Positions 51,071 through 61,451 of a stretch of 64,000 nucleotides of DNA are shown piece by piece. The position numbers and the translations under genes are program-made. Location of the stretch: the NCBI RefSeq assembly GCF_964059085.1, contig NZ_OZ060398.1, positions 173,071-237,070 of the forward strand. Reading direction: 5' to 3'. The notes below the pieces were generated by a model, which saw nothing but the letters and a program-made list of their open reading frames with translations, was not told the DNA's origin and ran no database searches. Position 1 is the first letter of the stretch, and the number at the start of each line of letters is the position of its first letter. Source of the DNA: Buchnera aphidicola (Mindarus abietinus) (GTDB lineage Bacteria; Pseudomonadota; Gammaproteobacteria; Enterobacterales; Enterobacteriaceae).

Positions 51071-51116
51071 GTAATGTTAAATAAAAAAAAAATAATATTT
51101 TTCTATTTAACATTAC
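51071..51116. terminator. Hairpin between convergent dnaE and proS
   Basis: A perfect 13-bp stem (GTAATGTTAAATA at 51071-51083, TATTTAACATTAC at 51104-51116) with a 20-nt loop rich in A and T, 20 bases past dnaE and 17 bases before the proS stop (minus strand). No clean T-run; placed as a shared terminator from position and symmetry. Confidence 0.65.
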
Positions 51117-51132
51117 GTATAAAAATATATTT

Positions 51133-52833
51133 TTATATTAATTTATTTTTAATAAAAGTAAAAATTTTATCTACAGGAACAATAAAAGAAGTATTATTAA
51201 TTCTTTCTTTAAATTCAACACTATTTTTTGATAAATATCTTTTACTGATTATAATAGAATAGGGAATTCCTATTAATTCCATATCAGAAAACATTACTCC
51301 AACTTGTTCGTCTCTATCATCTAAAAGTACATTTATATTTTCTTTTTTAAATTTTTCATAAATAAAAAATGTCATTTTTTGGACATTAGAAGAATTTTTT
51401 AAATTTATAGGTAAAATTACTACTTGAAAAGGAGCTATAGATTTATTCCAAATAATTCCTCTATTATCATAATTCTGTTCAATAAAAGCCGCAATTAATC
51501 TACTAATTCCAATTCCATAACATCCCATTTTAAAAAAAGTAGAGGAACCATTACTTTTTTTTACTTTAGCATTAATCATACGAGAATATTTTTTTTCTAA
51601 TTTAAATATATGAGCAATTTCTATACTTTTATGTAAATTAAATTCTTCTTGATTCAAATATTTATTTTTATTCATAGTATTTTTGATATTTATAAAGATA
51701 GGTTTAATAAAATCTTTTTTTAAATTTATCAAAGTTAAAAATTTATCTTCATTATTTAGTTGAATTAAAAAATATTTTTCAGAAATTAATGATTGGTCGA
51801 TTATTAATTTAATTAATAAAGAATTTTTGATTTCCTTCAAACCTAAATTTTTTCCTAGTATTTTAAATATTTCTTTTTGATTTAAAAATTTTATAGGAGT
51901 AGTTAATAAATCTGTCATTCTAATATTAGAAATATCAATTTCACTGTTTTTTTCTATTAATAAACAAACTATTTTAAATAAACTATTTTTTTTGGATTTT
52001 AATGAAATAATCTGTACTAATTTAATTTTTTTTAAATTAATATTTTTATTATTATTTAATAAAGAAAAACTTTCAGTTGAATTAAATGTTTTTTGTTTAT
52101 TTTTTTTAAATTTATTTTTTATAGAAAAAACTTTTTTTACTGTTGTAATATTATTTTGATTAGAAATTGCTAAGAGATCTTCTCCTGACTTTGATAACGC
52201 CTGAAATTCATGAGATATCGTTCCTCCCATAGATTCACAGTTAGCTTCTACAATAACTATTTTTAATCCTATTTTATTAAAAATAGAAATATAAGTTCTA
52301 TATAAAATATCGTAAGTTTTTTGTAATGAAGAAGAAGTTGTATGAAATGAATAAGCATCTTTCATTATAAATTCTCTTGATCTAATTATTCCAGAACGAG
52401 GTCGTATTTCATCTCTAAATTTTGTTTGAATTTGGAATAAAATAATAGGTAATTGTTTATAAGAATATATTTCTTTTTTAATTATTTTTGTAATTAATTC
52501 TTCATGAGTTGGACCTAGAATAAAAGTTTTTTTATTTCTATCTATTGTTTTAAAAAGTTCTTTTCCATATTGATTCAATCTTCCGCTATGATCCCAAAAT
52601 TCTATAGGTTGTAACATCGGCATAATAAACTCTATTCCGCCAATTTTGAGCATCTCTTCTCTTACAATTTTTTGTATATTATTTACTACTCTCAAACCTA
52701 TTGGAAGCCATGTATATATTCCTGAAGATATCTTTCTAATCATACCTGATTTTAACATTAGTTGATGACTTATTGTCTCAGCTTCACTTGGTTTTTCTCT
52801 GATAGTAGATAGAATATATTTCGAAATTCTCAT
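51133..52833 (-). CDS. proS: Prolyl-tRNA synthetase, with a decayed editing domain
   Basis: Charges tRNA-Pro. The 566-residue class II synthetase (E. coli 572) keeps motif 1 (GIRGIY-like GMIRKISSGIYTWLPIGLRV), motif 2 (FRDEIRPRSGIIRSREFIMKDAYSFH), motif 3 (GCYGIGISRLIAAFIEQ) and the anticodon-binding domain (LLDDRDEQVGVMFSDMELIGIP). The inserted editing domain (about residues 230-395), which in E. coli clears alanyl-tRNA-Pro, is present in length but very diverged: the GSLGPV loop reads KNLGLKEI and the lysine of NEVKAEKL cannot be found. Editing may be lost (inference). Confidence 0.97.
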   Translation of the reverse strand: MRISKYILSTIREKPSEAETISHQLMLKSGMIRKISSGIYTWLPIGLRVVNNIQKIVREEMLKIGGIEFIMPMLQPIEFWDHSGRLNQYGKELFKTIDRNKKTFILGPTHEELITKIIKKEIYSYKQLPIILFQIQTKFRDEIRPRSGIIRSREFIMKDAYSFHTTSSSLQKTYDILYRTYISIFNKIGLKIVIVEANCESMGGTISHEFQALSKSGEDLLAISNQNNITTVKKVFSIKNKFKKNKQKTFNSTESFSLLNNNKNINLKKIKLVQIISLKSKKNSLFKIVCLLIEKNSEIDISNIRMTDLLTTPIKFLNQKEIFKILGKNLGLKEIKNSLLIKLIIDQSLISEKYFLIQLNNEDKFLTLINLKKDFIKPIFINIKNTMNKNKYLNQEEFNLHKSIEIAHIFKLEKKYSRMINAKVKKSNGSSTFFKMGCYGIGISRLIAAFIEQNYDNRGIIWNKSIAPFQVVILPINLKNSSNVQKMTFFIYEKFKKENINVLLDDRDEQVGVMFSDMELIGIPYSIIISKRYLSKNSVEFKERINNTSFIVPVDKIFTFIKNKLI

Positions 52834-53031
52834 AATTTATATTTTTCTTTTTTTATTTAAAAATTATTTTTTTATATTTTATATATATATAGAATATAGT
52901 ATTTTATTTAGAAACTAAAAATATATTTTTTTGTTATTTTAGAAATAAAATAAAAAAATTAATTCAATTAAATTTTTTTTAAAATAAAAAATTAATTATA
53001 AACATTTTCGATTTTTATTTGAGGATCAGAA

Positions 53032-53808
53032 ATGAGCGATGAATTAGAAAATGATGAAAAAACTGAACAACCAACTCTTTATCGTATTAAAAAAGAAAAA
53101 AAATATGGAAATATAAAAGAATTTTCTAAAGAATTAACTTCTTTTATAATTTTATTTTCTATTTTTGCGATGATTTGGATTTTTAAAATTAATATTTTTT
53201 TTCAATTTAAAAATATGTTAACTAATTACTTAGTTTTTGATAAATCTATCGTTAATAATTTTCAACACATAGGAAAAAATTTCTTTATATCTATTAAAAA
53301 TATACTAATATTTTTTTTCTTATTTATGACAATAGTTTTAATACAAATAATATTTTTTTCGTTTTTATCTGGAAGTATAGGGTTTACAACTAATTTTTTT
53401 AAAAGAAACATCCAGAGAATGAATTTTTTAAATTGGATAAAACAAATTTTTTCTTTCCAATCAATAATTGAATTTTTTAAAATAATAGTAAAAATAATAG
53501 TTATTTCTTTTTTTACTGAATGCTATATAGTACATATAGCTAATAAGCTGTTTTTTTTAATGAAATGTTCTTTTAATAAATCTGTTTTATTAGGAATGAA
53601 CATTATCTATGAATGTTATTTTTTAGCTGTTCTTATTTTTTTACCTATTGTTTTTTTTGATATTTTTTTAAAAAATTTTTATTTTTATAAAAGAATGAAA
53701 ATGTCTTTTCAAGAAATAAGGGAAGAAACAAAAGAAATAGAAGGAAATATTATTATTAAAAATAGAATTCGAAATGAAATAAAAAAAATATTAAGTAAAA
53801 AAAAATAA
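53032..53808 (+). CDS. flhB: Flagellar type III export protein FlhB, truncated to its membrane domain
   Basis: Inner-membrane component of the flagellar export gate; its C-terminal domain switches substrate class after self-cleavage at N-P in NPTH. The 258-residue ORF (GAGGA upstream of the ATG) matches the first two-thirds of E. coli FlhB (382): TEQPTLYRIKKEKKYGNIKEFSKELTS, four transmembrane segments, and the linker MSFQEIREETKEIEGN. It stops just after NRIRNEIKKILSKKK at an A9 run, before the NPTH domain, whose fossil follows. flhB and flhA are next to each other as in enterobacteria. Buchnera keep flagellar basal bodies without filaments, so export of hook/filament subunits may no longer need switching. 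Confidence 0.93.
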   Translation: MSDELENDEKTEQPTLYRIKKEKKYGNIKEFSKELTSFIILFSIFAMIWIFKINIFFQFKNMLTNYLVFDKSIVNNFQHIGKNFFISIKNILIFFFLFMTIVLIQIIFFSFLSGSIGFTTNFFKRNIQRMNFLNWIKQIFSFQSIIEFFKIIVKIIVISFFTECYIVHIANKLFFLMKCSFNKSVLLGMNIIYECYFLAVLIFLPIVFFDIFLKNFYFYKRMKMSFQEIREETKEIEGNIIIKNRIRNEIKKILSKKK

Positions 53809-54124
53809 TTCTTAGTATTAAAATAATTGGTCTGATTATTATAGATAGACATCATTATTTAGTTATATTAAGCTTTGATTTAATGAATAAAAAAAACCGA
53901 TTTCATTAGCGAAGAGAAAAAATAAAATAATATTTTTAATTGTTAAATTAGCTAAAAGGAATAGTATTCCAATACTAAAATAATTATTTTTTTAGCTATT
54001 TTTGTCATAAAAATATTTTTATAGAAAATGAAATTTCTAAAAAAAGTATATTTACTTAATAAATAATACTGTATTTTGGATTTTTAAAATTAAAAGACAA
54101 AAAAGAAGCAGAAGTGACATTTCT
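53809..54124 (+). pseudogene. flhB: Fossil of the FlhB C-terminal autocleavage domain
   Basis: Three readable islands in this interval correspond to the missing FlhB C-terminus. From 53820 the frame reads KIIGLIIIDRHHYLVILSFD, aligning with E. coli ADVIVNNPTHYSVALQYD without gaps but with NPTH replaced by DRHH; it ends at TAG 53907. From 53948, in another frame, LAKRNSIPILK matches IGAENNVPTLE. From about 54047, YIYLINNTVFWIFKIKRQKR matches QLYAAVAEVLAWVWQLKRWR. Stops lie between them. Adding one A to the A9 run at the end of flhB would join the first island, but the cleavage residues are gone, so the domain is inactive. Comparison is from memory of E. coli FlhB. Confidence 0.85.
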
Positions 54125-54181
54125 TAAAAAACCTAAAAATATATTTATTTCTGATTAATGCTTATATTAAGGAAATTAAAA

Positions 54182-56263
54182 ATGTTAAAAAATTTTATTT
54201 TTATTGAAAATATTAAAAAAACTTTAAAAGAAACAGAATGGGTTTCTTTTGTAGGACCAATTTTAGTTTTGATGATATTATCAATGATGATTCTTCCTTT
54301 ATCCGCATTTTTTTTAGATATTTTTTTTACTTTTAACATAGCAATATCCATTACGATTTTACTAGTAACCATGCTTGTTAAAGAAACGCTAGAATTTTCA
54401 GCTTTTCCTATAATATTATTATTTTCAACTTTATTAAGATTGGCATTAAATATTGCTTCGACTAGAATTATTTTATTAAAAGGACATAATGGTGTTTTTT
54501 CAGCTGGTCGAGTTATAGAAGCATTTGGACATTTTTTAGTCGGTAGTAATTTTACAATTGGAATTATTATTTTTTCTATTTTTATTATTATTAATTTTAT
54601 AGTAATAACAAAAGGAGCTGGAAGAATAGCAGAAGTTAGCGCTAGATTCATACTAGATGGAATGCCAGGAAAACAGATGGCAATTGATGCTGATCTTAAT
54701 GCGGGTTTAATTAAAGAAAAAATAGCTAGAAAACGCAGATTAGAAGTAATTAGAGAGGCTGATTTTTATGGTTCTATGGATGGAGCTAGTAAATTTGTCA
54801 GAGGAGATGCTATTGCTGGACTTCTTATTATGATAATAAATATTTTTGGTGGATTAATAATTGGCATGTTGCAACATAAAATGCAATTTAAAACAGCTAT
54901 ACAAACGTATACGTTGTTAACTATAGGAGATGGTTTAGTAGCACAAGTTCCTGCTTTAGTTCTTTCAATAGCTTCCGGAGTTATTGTAACTAAAGTTAAT
55001 ACTTCTCAAAATGTTGGAGAACAGATAGTAAAACAATTATTTTCTGATCCAAAAGTATTTTTACTTAGTGGTTTTGTATTAGGAACGTTAGGATTAATTC
55101 CTGGAATGCCTAATTTAGTTTTTTTAATATTTACCATATTTTTTTTTTCCTTTTCAAAATATCTTATTCATAAAAGAAAAAAAATTGAAAATTTTTCTAG
55201 AAAGCAAGTTAAAAGCAAAAAAATAGTAGAAGCTTCCTGGGATGATGTACATATAGAAGATATGATTAGTATAGAAATAGGTAAGAATTTACTTTCATTA
55301 GTTGATTCCGAAAATGAAAAAAATTTATTAAATAAAATCGCTGAAGTTAGAAAAATATCGGCTAAAAAATTCGGATTTTTACCTTCATATGTGCATATAA
55401 AACATAATGTGAATTTGCTTTGTAATTCTTATAAAATTTTTATCAAAGGGATTAAATACGACGAGTGGACTGTTTTTCCAAAAAAATATTTAGCCATTGA
55501 TGCTAAAAAAAATATTCTTAAAATAAAGGGAAAAAGTACAATAGAACCAGCTTTTGGTTTTTCTGCTATTTGGATTGATGCGAATATGTTAAATACAGCT
55601 AAAGCGTATGGTTATTCCATAGTCGATTCTAGTTCAATTATAGCTACTCATTTAAGTGTTTTAATTTCTAAAAATTTAAGCAATCTATTAGGGTTTCAGG
55701 AAACACAAAATTTATTAAACCGGTTAGAACAAGAAATACCTAAATTGATAGAAAATTTAATACCTAATAGTATATCATTTATAAAACTACATACTATTTT
55801 AAAAAATTTATTATCAGAAAATGTTTCTATTAAAGATATGAGAACAATTTTAGAAACAATTATAGAATATTCAAATATTTACGAAAATGTAAATGATTTA
55901 ACAAGAGAAGTTAGAATTGCTTTAAGTAGTAGTATAGTACAAGAAATTTTTCCTGATTTAAATAATGCAAAAATAATGAAATTAGATGCTAAAATAGAAA
56001 TAAAATTATTAGATTTATTAAAAAATAAAAATAAAAATAATATTGATCCTATTTTTCTTTTAAAATTAATACAAGCTACGAAAAAATCAATTAAAAAACA
56101 AAAAGAAATAAAAGGTTCTTTAGTTCTTGTAGTCGATGACTTTATAAGAAGATTTTTGTCTATTGTTTTACGGAAACATTGTTCAGCATTAACAGTTTTA
56201 TCTAATATGGAAATTAAAAATAGTGCTACTGTTACAACAGTAAATTTTATTCAGTATGAATAA
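54182..56263 (+). CDS. flhA: Flagellar export gate protein FlhA
   Basis: Forms the nonameric export gate of the flagellar type III system in the inner membrane. I chose the ATG at 54182 (AAGGAAA at 54169-54175) rather than the in-frame ATG at 54158, giving 693 residues (E. coli 692). The N-terminal half has about eight transmembrane segments and the cytoplasmic FHIPEP-type signature RLALNIASTRIIL...ARFILDGMPGKQMAIDADLNAGLI. The C-terminal cytoplasmic domain is complete to the end. FlhA is intact although its partner FlhB lost the substrate-switch domain. Confidence 0.97.
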   Translation: MLKNFIFIENIKKTLKETEWVSFVGPILVLMILSMMILPLSAFFLDIFFTFNIAISITILLVTMLVKETLEFSAFPIILLFSTLLRLALNIASTRIILLKGHNGVFSAGRVIEAFGHFLVGSNFTIGIIIFSIFIIINFIVITKGAGRIAEVSARFILDGMPGKQMAIDADLNAGLIKEKIARKRRLEVIREADFYGSMDGASKFVRGDAIAGLLIMIINIFGGLIIGMLQHKMQFKTAIQTYTLLTIGDGLVAQVPALVLSIASGVIVTKVNTSQNVGEQIVKQLFSDPKVFLLSGFVLGTLGLIPGMPNLVFLIFTIFFFSFSKYLIHKRKKIENFSRKQVKSKKIVEASWDDVHIEDMISIEIGKNLLSLVDSENEKNLLNKIAEVRKISAKKFGFLPSYVHIKHNVNLLCNSYKIFIKGIKYDEWTVFPKKYLAIDAKKNILKIKGKSTIEPAFGFSAIWIDANMLNTAKAYGYSIVDSSSIIATHLSVLISKNLSNLLGFQETQNLLNRLEQEIPKLIENLIPNSISFIKLHTILKNLLSENVSIKDMRTILETIIEYSNIYENVNDLTREVRIALSSSIVQEIFPDLNNAKIMKLDAKIEIKLLDLLKNKNKNNIDPIFLLKLIQATKKSIKKQKEIKGSLVLVVDDFIRRFLSIVLRKHCSALTVLSNMEIKNSATVTTVNFIQYE

Positions 56264-56296
56264 AAAGATTGTTTTGTTTAATTTTAAAAAAATAAC

Positions 56297-58030
56297 TTAC
56301 ATTTTATTTATAGTTTTTATGCCTAGCAAGCTTAATCCTTTTTTTATTACTTTTGCAGTTAATAATGACATAGTAATCCTACTAATAAATATTTTTCTTT
56401 TTTTTGAAAAAATAATTGAACAAGTTTCATAAAAATAAGAGAAAATAGAAGATAGTTCATACAAATACGTACAAATAATATGAGGCTTTCCGTGTTTGGA
56501 AACATTAATAATAATTTCTTCAAATTCAAGTAATTTAATAACTAGTTTTTTTTCAATTTCTTTTTTTAAATAAATTTTTCCTGAAATATTTGATTTATCA
56601 AGTTTAGATTTTTTAAAAATAGAAATAATTCTAGTGTAAGCATATTGAATATATGGTGCTGTATTTCCTTCAAAAGATAAAATTTGATCCCAATCAAATA
56701 TATAATTAGACTTTCTATTCTTAGATAGATCAAAATATTTAAGTGCACCAATTCCAATAATTGGAGCGTATTTCTCAATTTCATCTTTAGACATGTTTGG
56801 ATTTTTTTCTTTTATTATTTTAATAGATTTTTTTATAGCATTATCTAAAAGAGTAACTAACTTTATAGTATTTCCTGTTCTTGTTTGAAAAGGTTTTTTA
56901 TTTTTAGATAAAATCATTCCAAATACATGATGTTCTATAGATACATAATTTGGTACATATCCGGCTTTTTTAGCAATAATTGTAATTTGTTTTAAATGTT
57001 GTTTTTGTCTTGAATCAGTATAGTAAATAACTCTATCTGCTTTTAAAATTTCACATCTATATTTTAAACAAGCAATGTCAATTGTAGAATATAAAAAGGA
57101 TCCGTCGCTTTTTTGTATAATAACTCCCATGGTTTTTCCTTCTCTATTTTTAAATTCATTTAAATAAATTAAAAGAGAACCATTTTTTCGAATAGCTATT
57201 TTTTTTTGTATAAGATCTTTAACAATTGGAAAAAGCATATCACTATATTGACTTTCTCCCTTTATATCTTTTTGACGTAATGAAACATTTAGTTTTTTAT
57301 ATAACTTTTGATTATATTTTATAGTCATATTGACTATGTTTTTCCATATTTTCATACAAAAAGAATCTTTATTCTGTAATAAAAAAGTATAATTTTTTAC
57401 TTTTTTAGAAAATTTTTGATCTTTTTCATATTTTTTTTTAGCTTTTTGATAAATTAGTTCTAATAAGTTTAAACTAATTTTTTTTTCTTTATAAATTTTT
57501 TTTTCTATTAAGAATGAAATAAGCAAACCAAATTGTAAACCCCAATCCCCTATATGATTAGCTCGAATGACTTTATGTCCTAAAAAATCTAATACTCTAG
57601 CCAATACATCCCCTATAATAGTTGATCTTAAATGACCTACATGCATTTCTTTTGCTACATTAGGAGAGGAGTAATCTATTACTATAGTTTTTGGTTTTGA
57701 AGTACTATAAATATTTAGTCTGGAACATAAAAACATTTTTTTAATTTTTTTCTCTAACCATTTTTTATTTAAAAAAATAACTATTATTCCTGATTTAATA
57801 ACTTTTATTTCTTCATAAAAATCTTTTTTTTTAATGTTTTTAATTATTTTTTTTGAAAATTTATAAGGATCTATATTCATTTTTTTAGCGATGCTAATTA
57901 TCCCATTTACTTGATAATCGCTTTTTTGATTTTCAGAACTTTTTTTTATTCCAGGATTGCAATCTAAAGGAGCAGAAGAATCAATTAATGCCTTTTTTAT
58001 TATTTCTGAAAGTTTTAAATAAAGGTTCAT
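56297..58030 (-). CDS. argS: Arginyl-tRNA synthetase
   Basis: Charges tRNA-Arg. The 577-residue class I synthetase (E. coli 577) has the HIGH-type motif EMHVGHLRSTIIGD, the segment FQTRTGNTIKLVTLLDNA that replaces KMSKS in this family, and an N-terminal Add1 domain and DALR anticodon-binding domain (KYFDLSKNRKSNYIFDWDQILSF...NTAPYIQYAYTRI). flhA and argS are close in E. coli also. It converges with flhA with a 33-base gap. Confidence 0.98.
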   Translation of the reverse strand: MNLYLKLSEIIKKALIDSSAPLDCNPGIKKSSENQKSDYQVNGIISIAKKMNIDPYKFSKKIIKNIKKKDFYEEIKVIKSGIIVIFLNKKWLEKKIKKMFLCSRLNIYSTSKPKTIVIDYSSPNVAKEMHVGHLRSTIIGDVLARVLDFLGHKVIRANHIGDWGLQFGLLISFLIEKKIYKEKKISLNLLELIYQKAKKKYEKDQKFSKKVKNYTFLLQNKDSFCMKIWKNIVNMTIKYNQKLYKKLNVSLRQKDIKGESQYSDMLFPIVKDLIQKKIAIRKNGSLLIYLNEFKNREGKTMGVIIQKSDGSFLYSTIDIACLKYRCEILKADRVIYYTDSRQKQHLKQITIIAKKAGYVPNYVSIEHHVFGMILSKNKKPFQTRTGNTIKLVTLLDNAIKKSIKIIKEKNPNMSKDEIEKYAPIIGIGALKYFDLSKNRKSNYIFDWDQILSFEGNTAPYIQYAYTRIISIFKKSKLDKSNISGKIYLKKEIEKKLVIKLLEFEEIIINVSKHGKPHIICTYLYELSSIFSYFYETCSIIFSKKRKIFISRITMSLLTAKVIKKGLSLLGIKTINKM

Positions 58031-58211
58031 TTATTATAATTTCCTTTGTATATAAAAGAGTACTGTATAACATATTTTTTATTAAAATAATAATTTTTAA
58101 TTTCTTTTTATTTTTAAAATGGTAAAGAGAAAATTATTTTTAGAAAAAAGATATAAAAATTTTTATACTATATTTATATAAAAAAATACTTAAAAAAAAT
58201 TAATAAATTTA

Positions 58212-58240
58212 TTGACAAAATTAAAGTTTAATTATAGTAT
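58212..58240 (+). promoter_or_regulatory. 16S rRNA promoter
   Basis: A consensus -35 TTGACA (58212-58217) is followed by TATAGT (58233-58238, spacing 15) overlapping TAGTAT (58235-58240, spacing 17). It lies about 115 bases upstream of the 16S 5' end, in the 323-base region between argS and rrs. It is the best sigma-70 promoter in the window. No second promoter or Fis-like UP structure is evident upstream. Confidence 0.75.
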
Positions 58241-58259
58241 TGTTAAAGTTAGTAAAAAA

Positions 58260-58294
58260 GCTCTTTAAAAATATCAGAAAATCTGTGTGGGTAC
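58260..58294 (+). promoter_or_regulatory. rRNA leader: boxA and 5' arm of the RNase III processing stem
   Basis: GCTCTTTAAAA (58260-58270) matches the E. coli boxA antitermination element (TGCTCTTTAACA). The next block, 58273-58294 (ATCAGAAAATCTGTGTGGGTAC without the loop), pairs with 59931-59952 beyond the 16S 3' end to form the processing stalk: 22 positions, one C-A mismatch and one G-T pair. Confidence 0.8.
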
Positions 58295-58353
58295 ATCAAA
58301 TTTAATTACAAAGTATTTTAAGAAATATGCTCTTATGAGCGAAAAATTTTGTT

Positions 58354-59907
<1,554 letters not shown>

Positions 59908-59930
59908 AAAAAATATGATTAATTTTGAAT

Positions 59931-59952
59931 GTGCCCACACAAATTTTCTGAT
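59931..59952 (+). promoter_or_regulatory. 3' arm of the 16S RNase III processing stem
   Basis: GTGCCCACACAAATTTTCTGAT (two blocks: GTGCCCACAC and AAATTTTCTGAT) is complementary to 58273-58294. It shows that the 16S precursor is still excised as a stem although the operon no longer contains 23S. Confidence 0.8.
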
Positions 59953-59973
59953 GTTTAAAACAACAAGTAAAAC

Positions 59974-60050
<77 letters not shown>

Positions 60051-60064
60051 TTATTATTAAATGG

Positions 60065-60137
60065 GGGGCTATAGCTCAGCTGGTAGAGCGCCTGCCTTGC
60101 ACGCAGGAGGTCAGCGGTTCGACCCCGCTTAGCTCCA
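60065..60137 (+). tRNA. tRNA-Ala (TGC)
   Basis: Acceptor GGGGCTA / TAGCTCC, anticodon loop CTTGCAC (TGC), T-loop GGTTCGACC. The CCA end is not encoded here (TAGCTCC-A-AGA), unlike E. coli, so it must be added by a CCA enzyme. Last gene of the split rRNA unit. Confidence 0.98.
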
Positions 60138-60140
60138 AGA

Positions 60141-60896
60141 TTAAAAATAATCTTTTAAAATTCTAAGTTTAGTAAAACACTCAAAGGAGCTAGATGAGAA
60201 AGGTAAATTTATAGAATTTTTTATTTTTTTTTCTTCAGTTCTTAAAAATATATTTATCTTTTTTTCAAATTTTAATTTTGTGGGTAAACTACAAAATGTT
60301 TTTTTGTTGTATTTTTTAATTTTTTTATAATAAAAATTAATTTTTTTATCATTCTTTAATAAAGAATGAGAAAATTTTAGATTTTTAACTGTATATTCAT
60401 GTGAAGAATATATTAAAGTTTCACCGGGTAAAAAAGATATTTTTTTAATAGAATTAAATAAAAAAAGATAATTTTTATCATCCACTTTTCCACATCCCCC
60501 AGAAAATAAAACGTCTCCGCAAAATAAAAATGGATCGGAATAATAACTTATATGACCTATAGTATGACCTGGTGTATGTATAACTTTCCACTTTCTATCA
60601 AATAAATTAATTTCTTTATTTTCTTCAACATAGTTTATAAATTTTAAGTTATTTATTTCTTTAGGACCATAAATTGTTAATTTAGGAAATTTTTTTAATA
60701 AATCCAAAACCCCTGCTGTATGGTCTAAATGTTTATGAGTTAAAAATACAGCGACTGGAAAATATTTTTTTTCTTTTAAGTAAGAAATAAGAAGTTCAGA
60801 TTCACCAGGATCAATTATAATTACCAATTTTTTTTTGTTAACTATTATCCAGATATAGTTATCTTTTAACACTTTTATTTTTTTTATTTTAATCAT
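60141..60896 (-). CDS. gloB: Hydroxyacylglutathione hydrolase (glyoxalase II)
   Basis: Zinc metallo-beta-lactamase-fold hydrolase that finishes methylglyoxal detoxification, releasing lactate and glutathione. The 251-residue protein (E. coli 251) has the metal motif LTHKHLDHTAG, then HTPGHTIGHISYY, LFCGDVLFSGGCGKV and SSHEYTVKNLKF. It heads the conserved gloB-rnhA-dnaQ group, ending only three bases from tRNA-Ala. Confidence 0.97.
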   Translation of the reverse strand: MIKIKKIKVLKDNYIWIIVNKKKLVIIIDPGESELLISYLKEKKYFPVAVFLTHKHLDHTAGVLDLLKKFPKLTIYGPKEINNLKFINYVEENKEINLFDRKWKVIHTPGHTIGHISYYSDPFLFCGDVLFSGGCGKVDDKNYLFLFNSIKKISFLPGETLIYSSHEYTVKNLKFSHSLLKNDKKINFYYKKIKKYNKKTFCSLPTKLKFEKKINIFLRTEEKKIKNSINLPFSSSSFECFTKLRILKDYF

Positions 60897-60935
60897 AGTT
60901 AAAAATTCTTTATATTTGTAATATAAATAAAATAA

Positions 60936-61397
60936 TTATTTATTATATCCTAAATCTTCTAGGTTTGCAGATTTAGCGGCTAATTTAGCTAATTTATCGC
61001 ACTTTTCATTATTTTTATTACCAATATGTGATTTTGTCCATTTCCAAGAAATGTTGTGTTGTTTTAATAAACTATTTAAGCGTTTCCATAAATCTATATT
61101 TTTTACTTTTTTGTTTTTTTTGGTTTTCCAATTGTTTAGTTTCCAATTTAAAATCCATTTAGTAATTCCAGTTTTGACATATTTACTGTCTGTAGTTAAT
61201 AAAACGTTACTTTTTTTCTTGAGGCATTCTATAGCCATGATTGTCGCCATTAATTCCATTCTATTATTTGTAGTTAAATAATATCCTAGAGATAATATTT
61301 TTTTATTATTTTTATATTTGATAATCGCTGAACATCCACCGGGTCCTGGATTTCCTAAACAAGACCCATCAGTAAATATTTTAACTAATTTTTCCAT
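60936..61397 (-). CDS. rnhA: Ribonuclease HI
   Basis: Degrades RNA in RNA-DNA hybrids. The 153-residue protein (E. coli 155) has all four carboxylates: IFTDGSCLGNPGPGG, NRMELMATIMAIE, LTTDSKYVKTGI and EKCDKLAKLAA, plus the basic protrusion KWILNWKLNNWKTKKNKKVKN. It is divergent from dnaQ by 54 bases, the same arrangement as in E. coli. Confidence 0.98.
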   Translation of the reverse strand: MEKLVKIFTDGSCLGNPGPGGCSAIIKYKNNKKILSLGYYLTTNNRMELMATIMAIECLKKKSNVLLTTDSKYVKTGITKWILNWKLNNWKTKKNKKVKNIDLWKRLNSLLKQHNISWKWTKSHIGNKNNEKCDKLAKLAAKSANLEDLGYNK

Positions 61398-61451
61398 TTT
61401 AATATATAATCTCCTAAAAATTAATAACCACTTATTTTTATATTTAAACTA

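Noticed and set aside
51074..51262. Small open frame between dnaE and proS on the plus strand
   Set aside because: Covers the terminator hairpin and the antisense of the proS 3' end; low complexity, no family resemblance.
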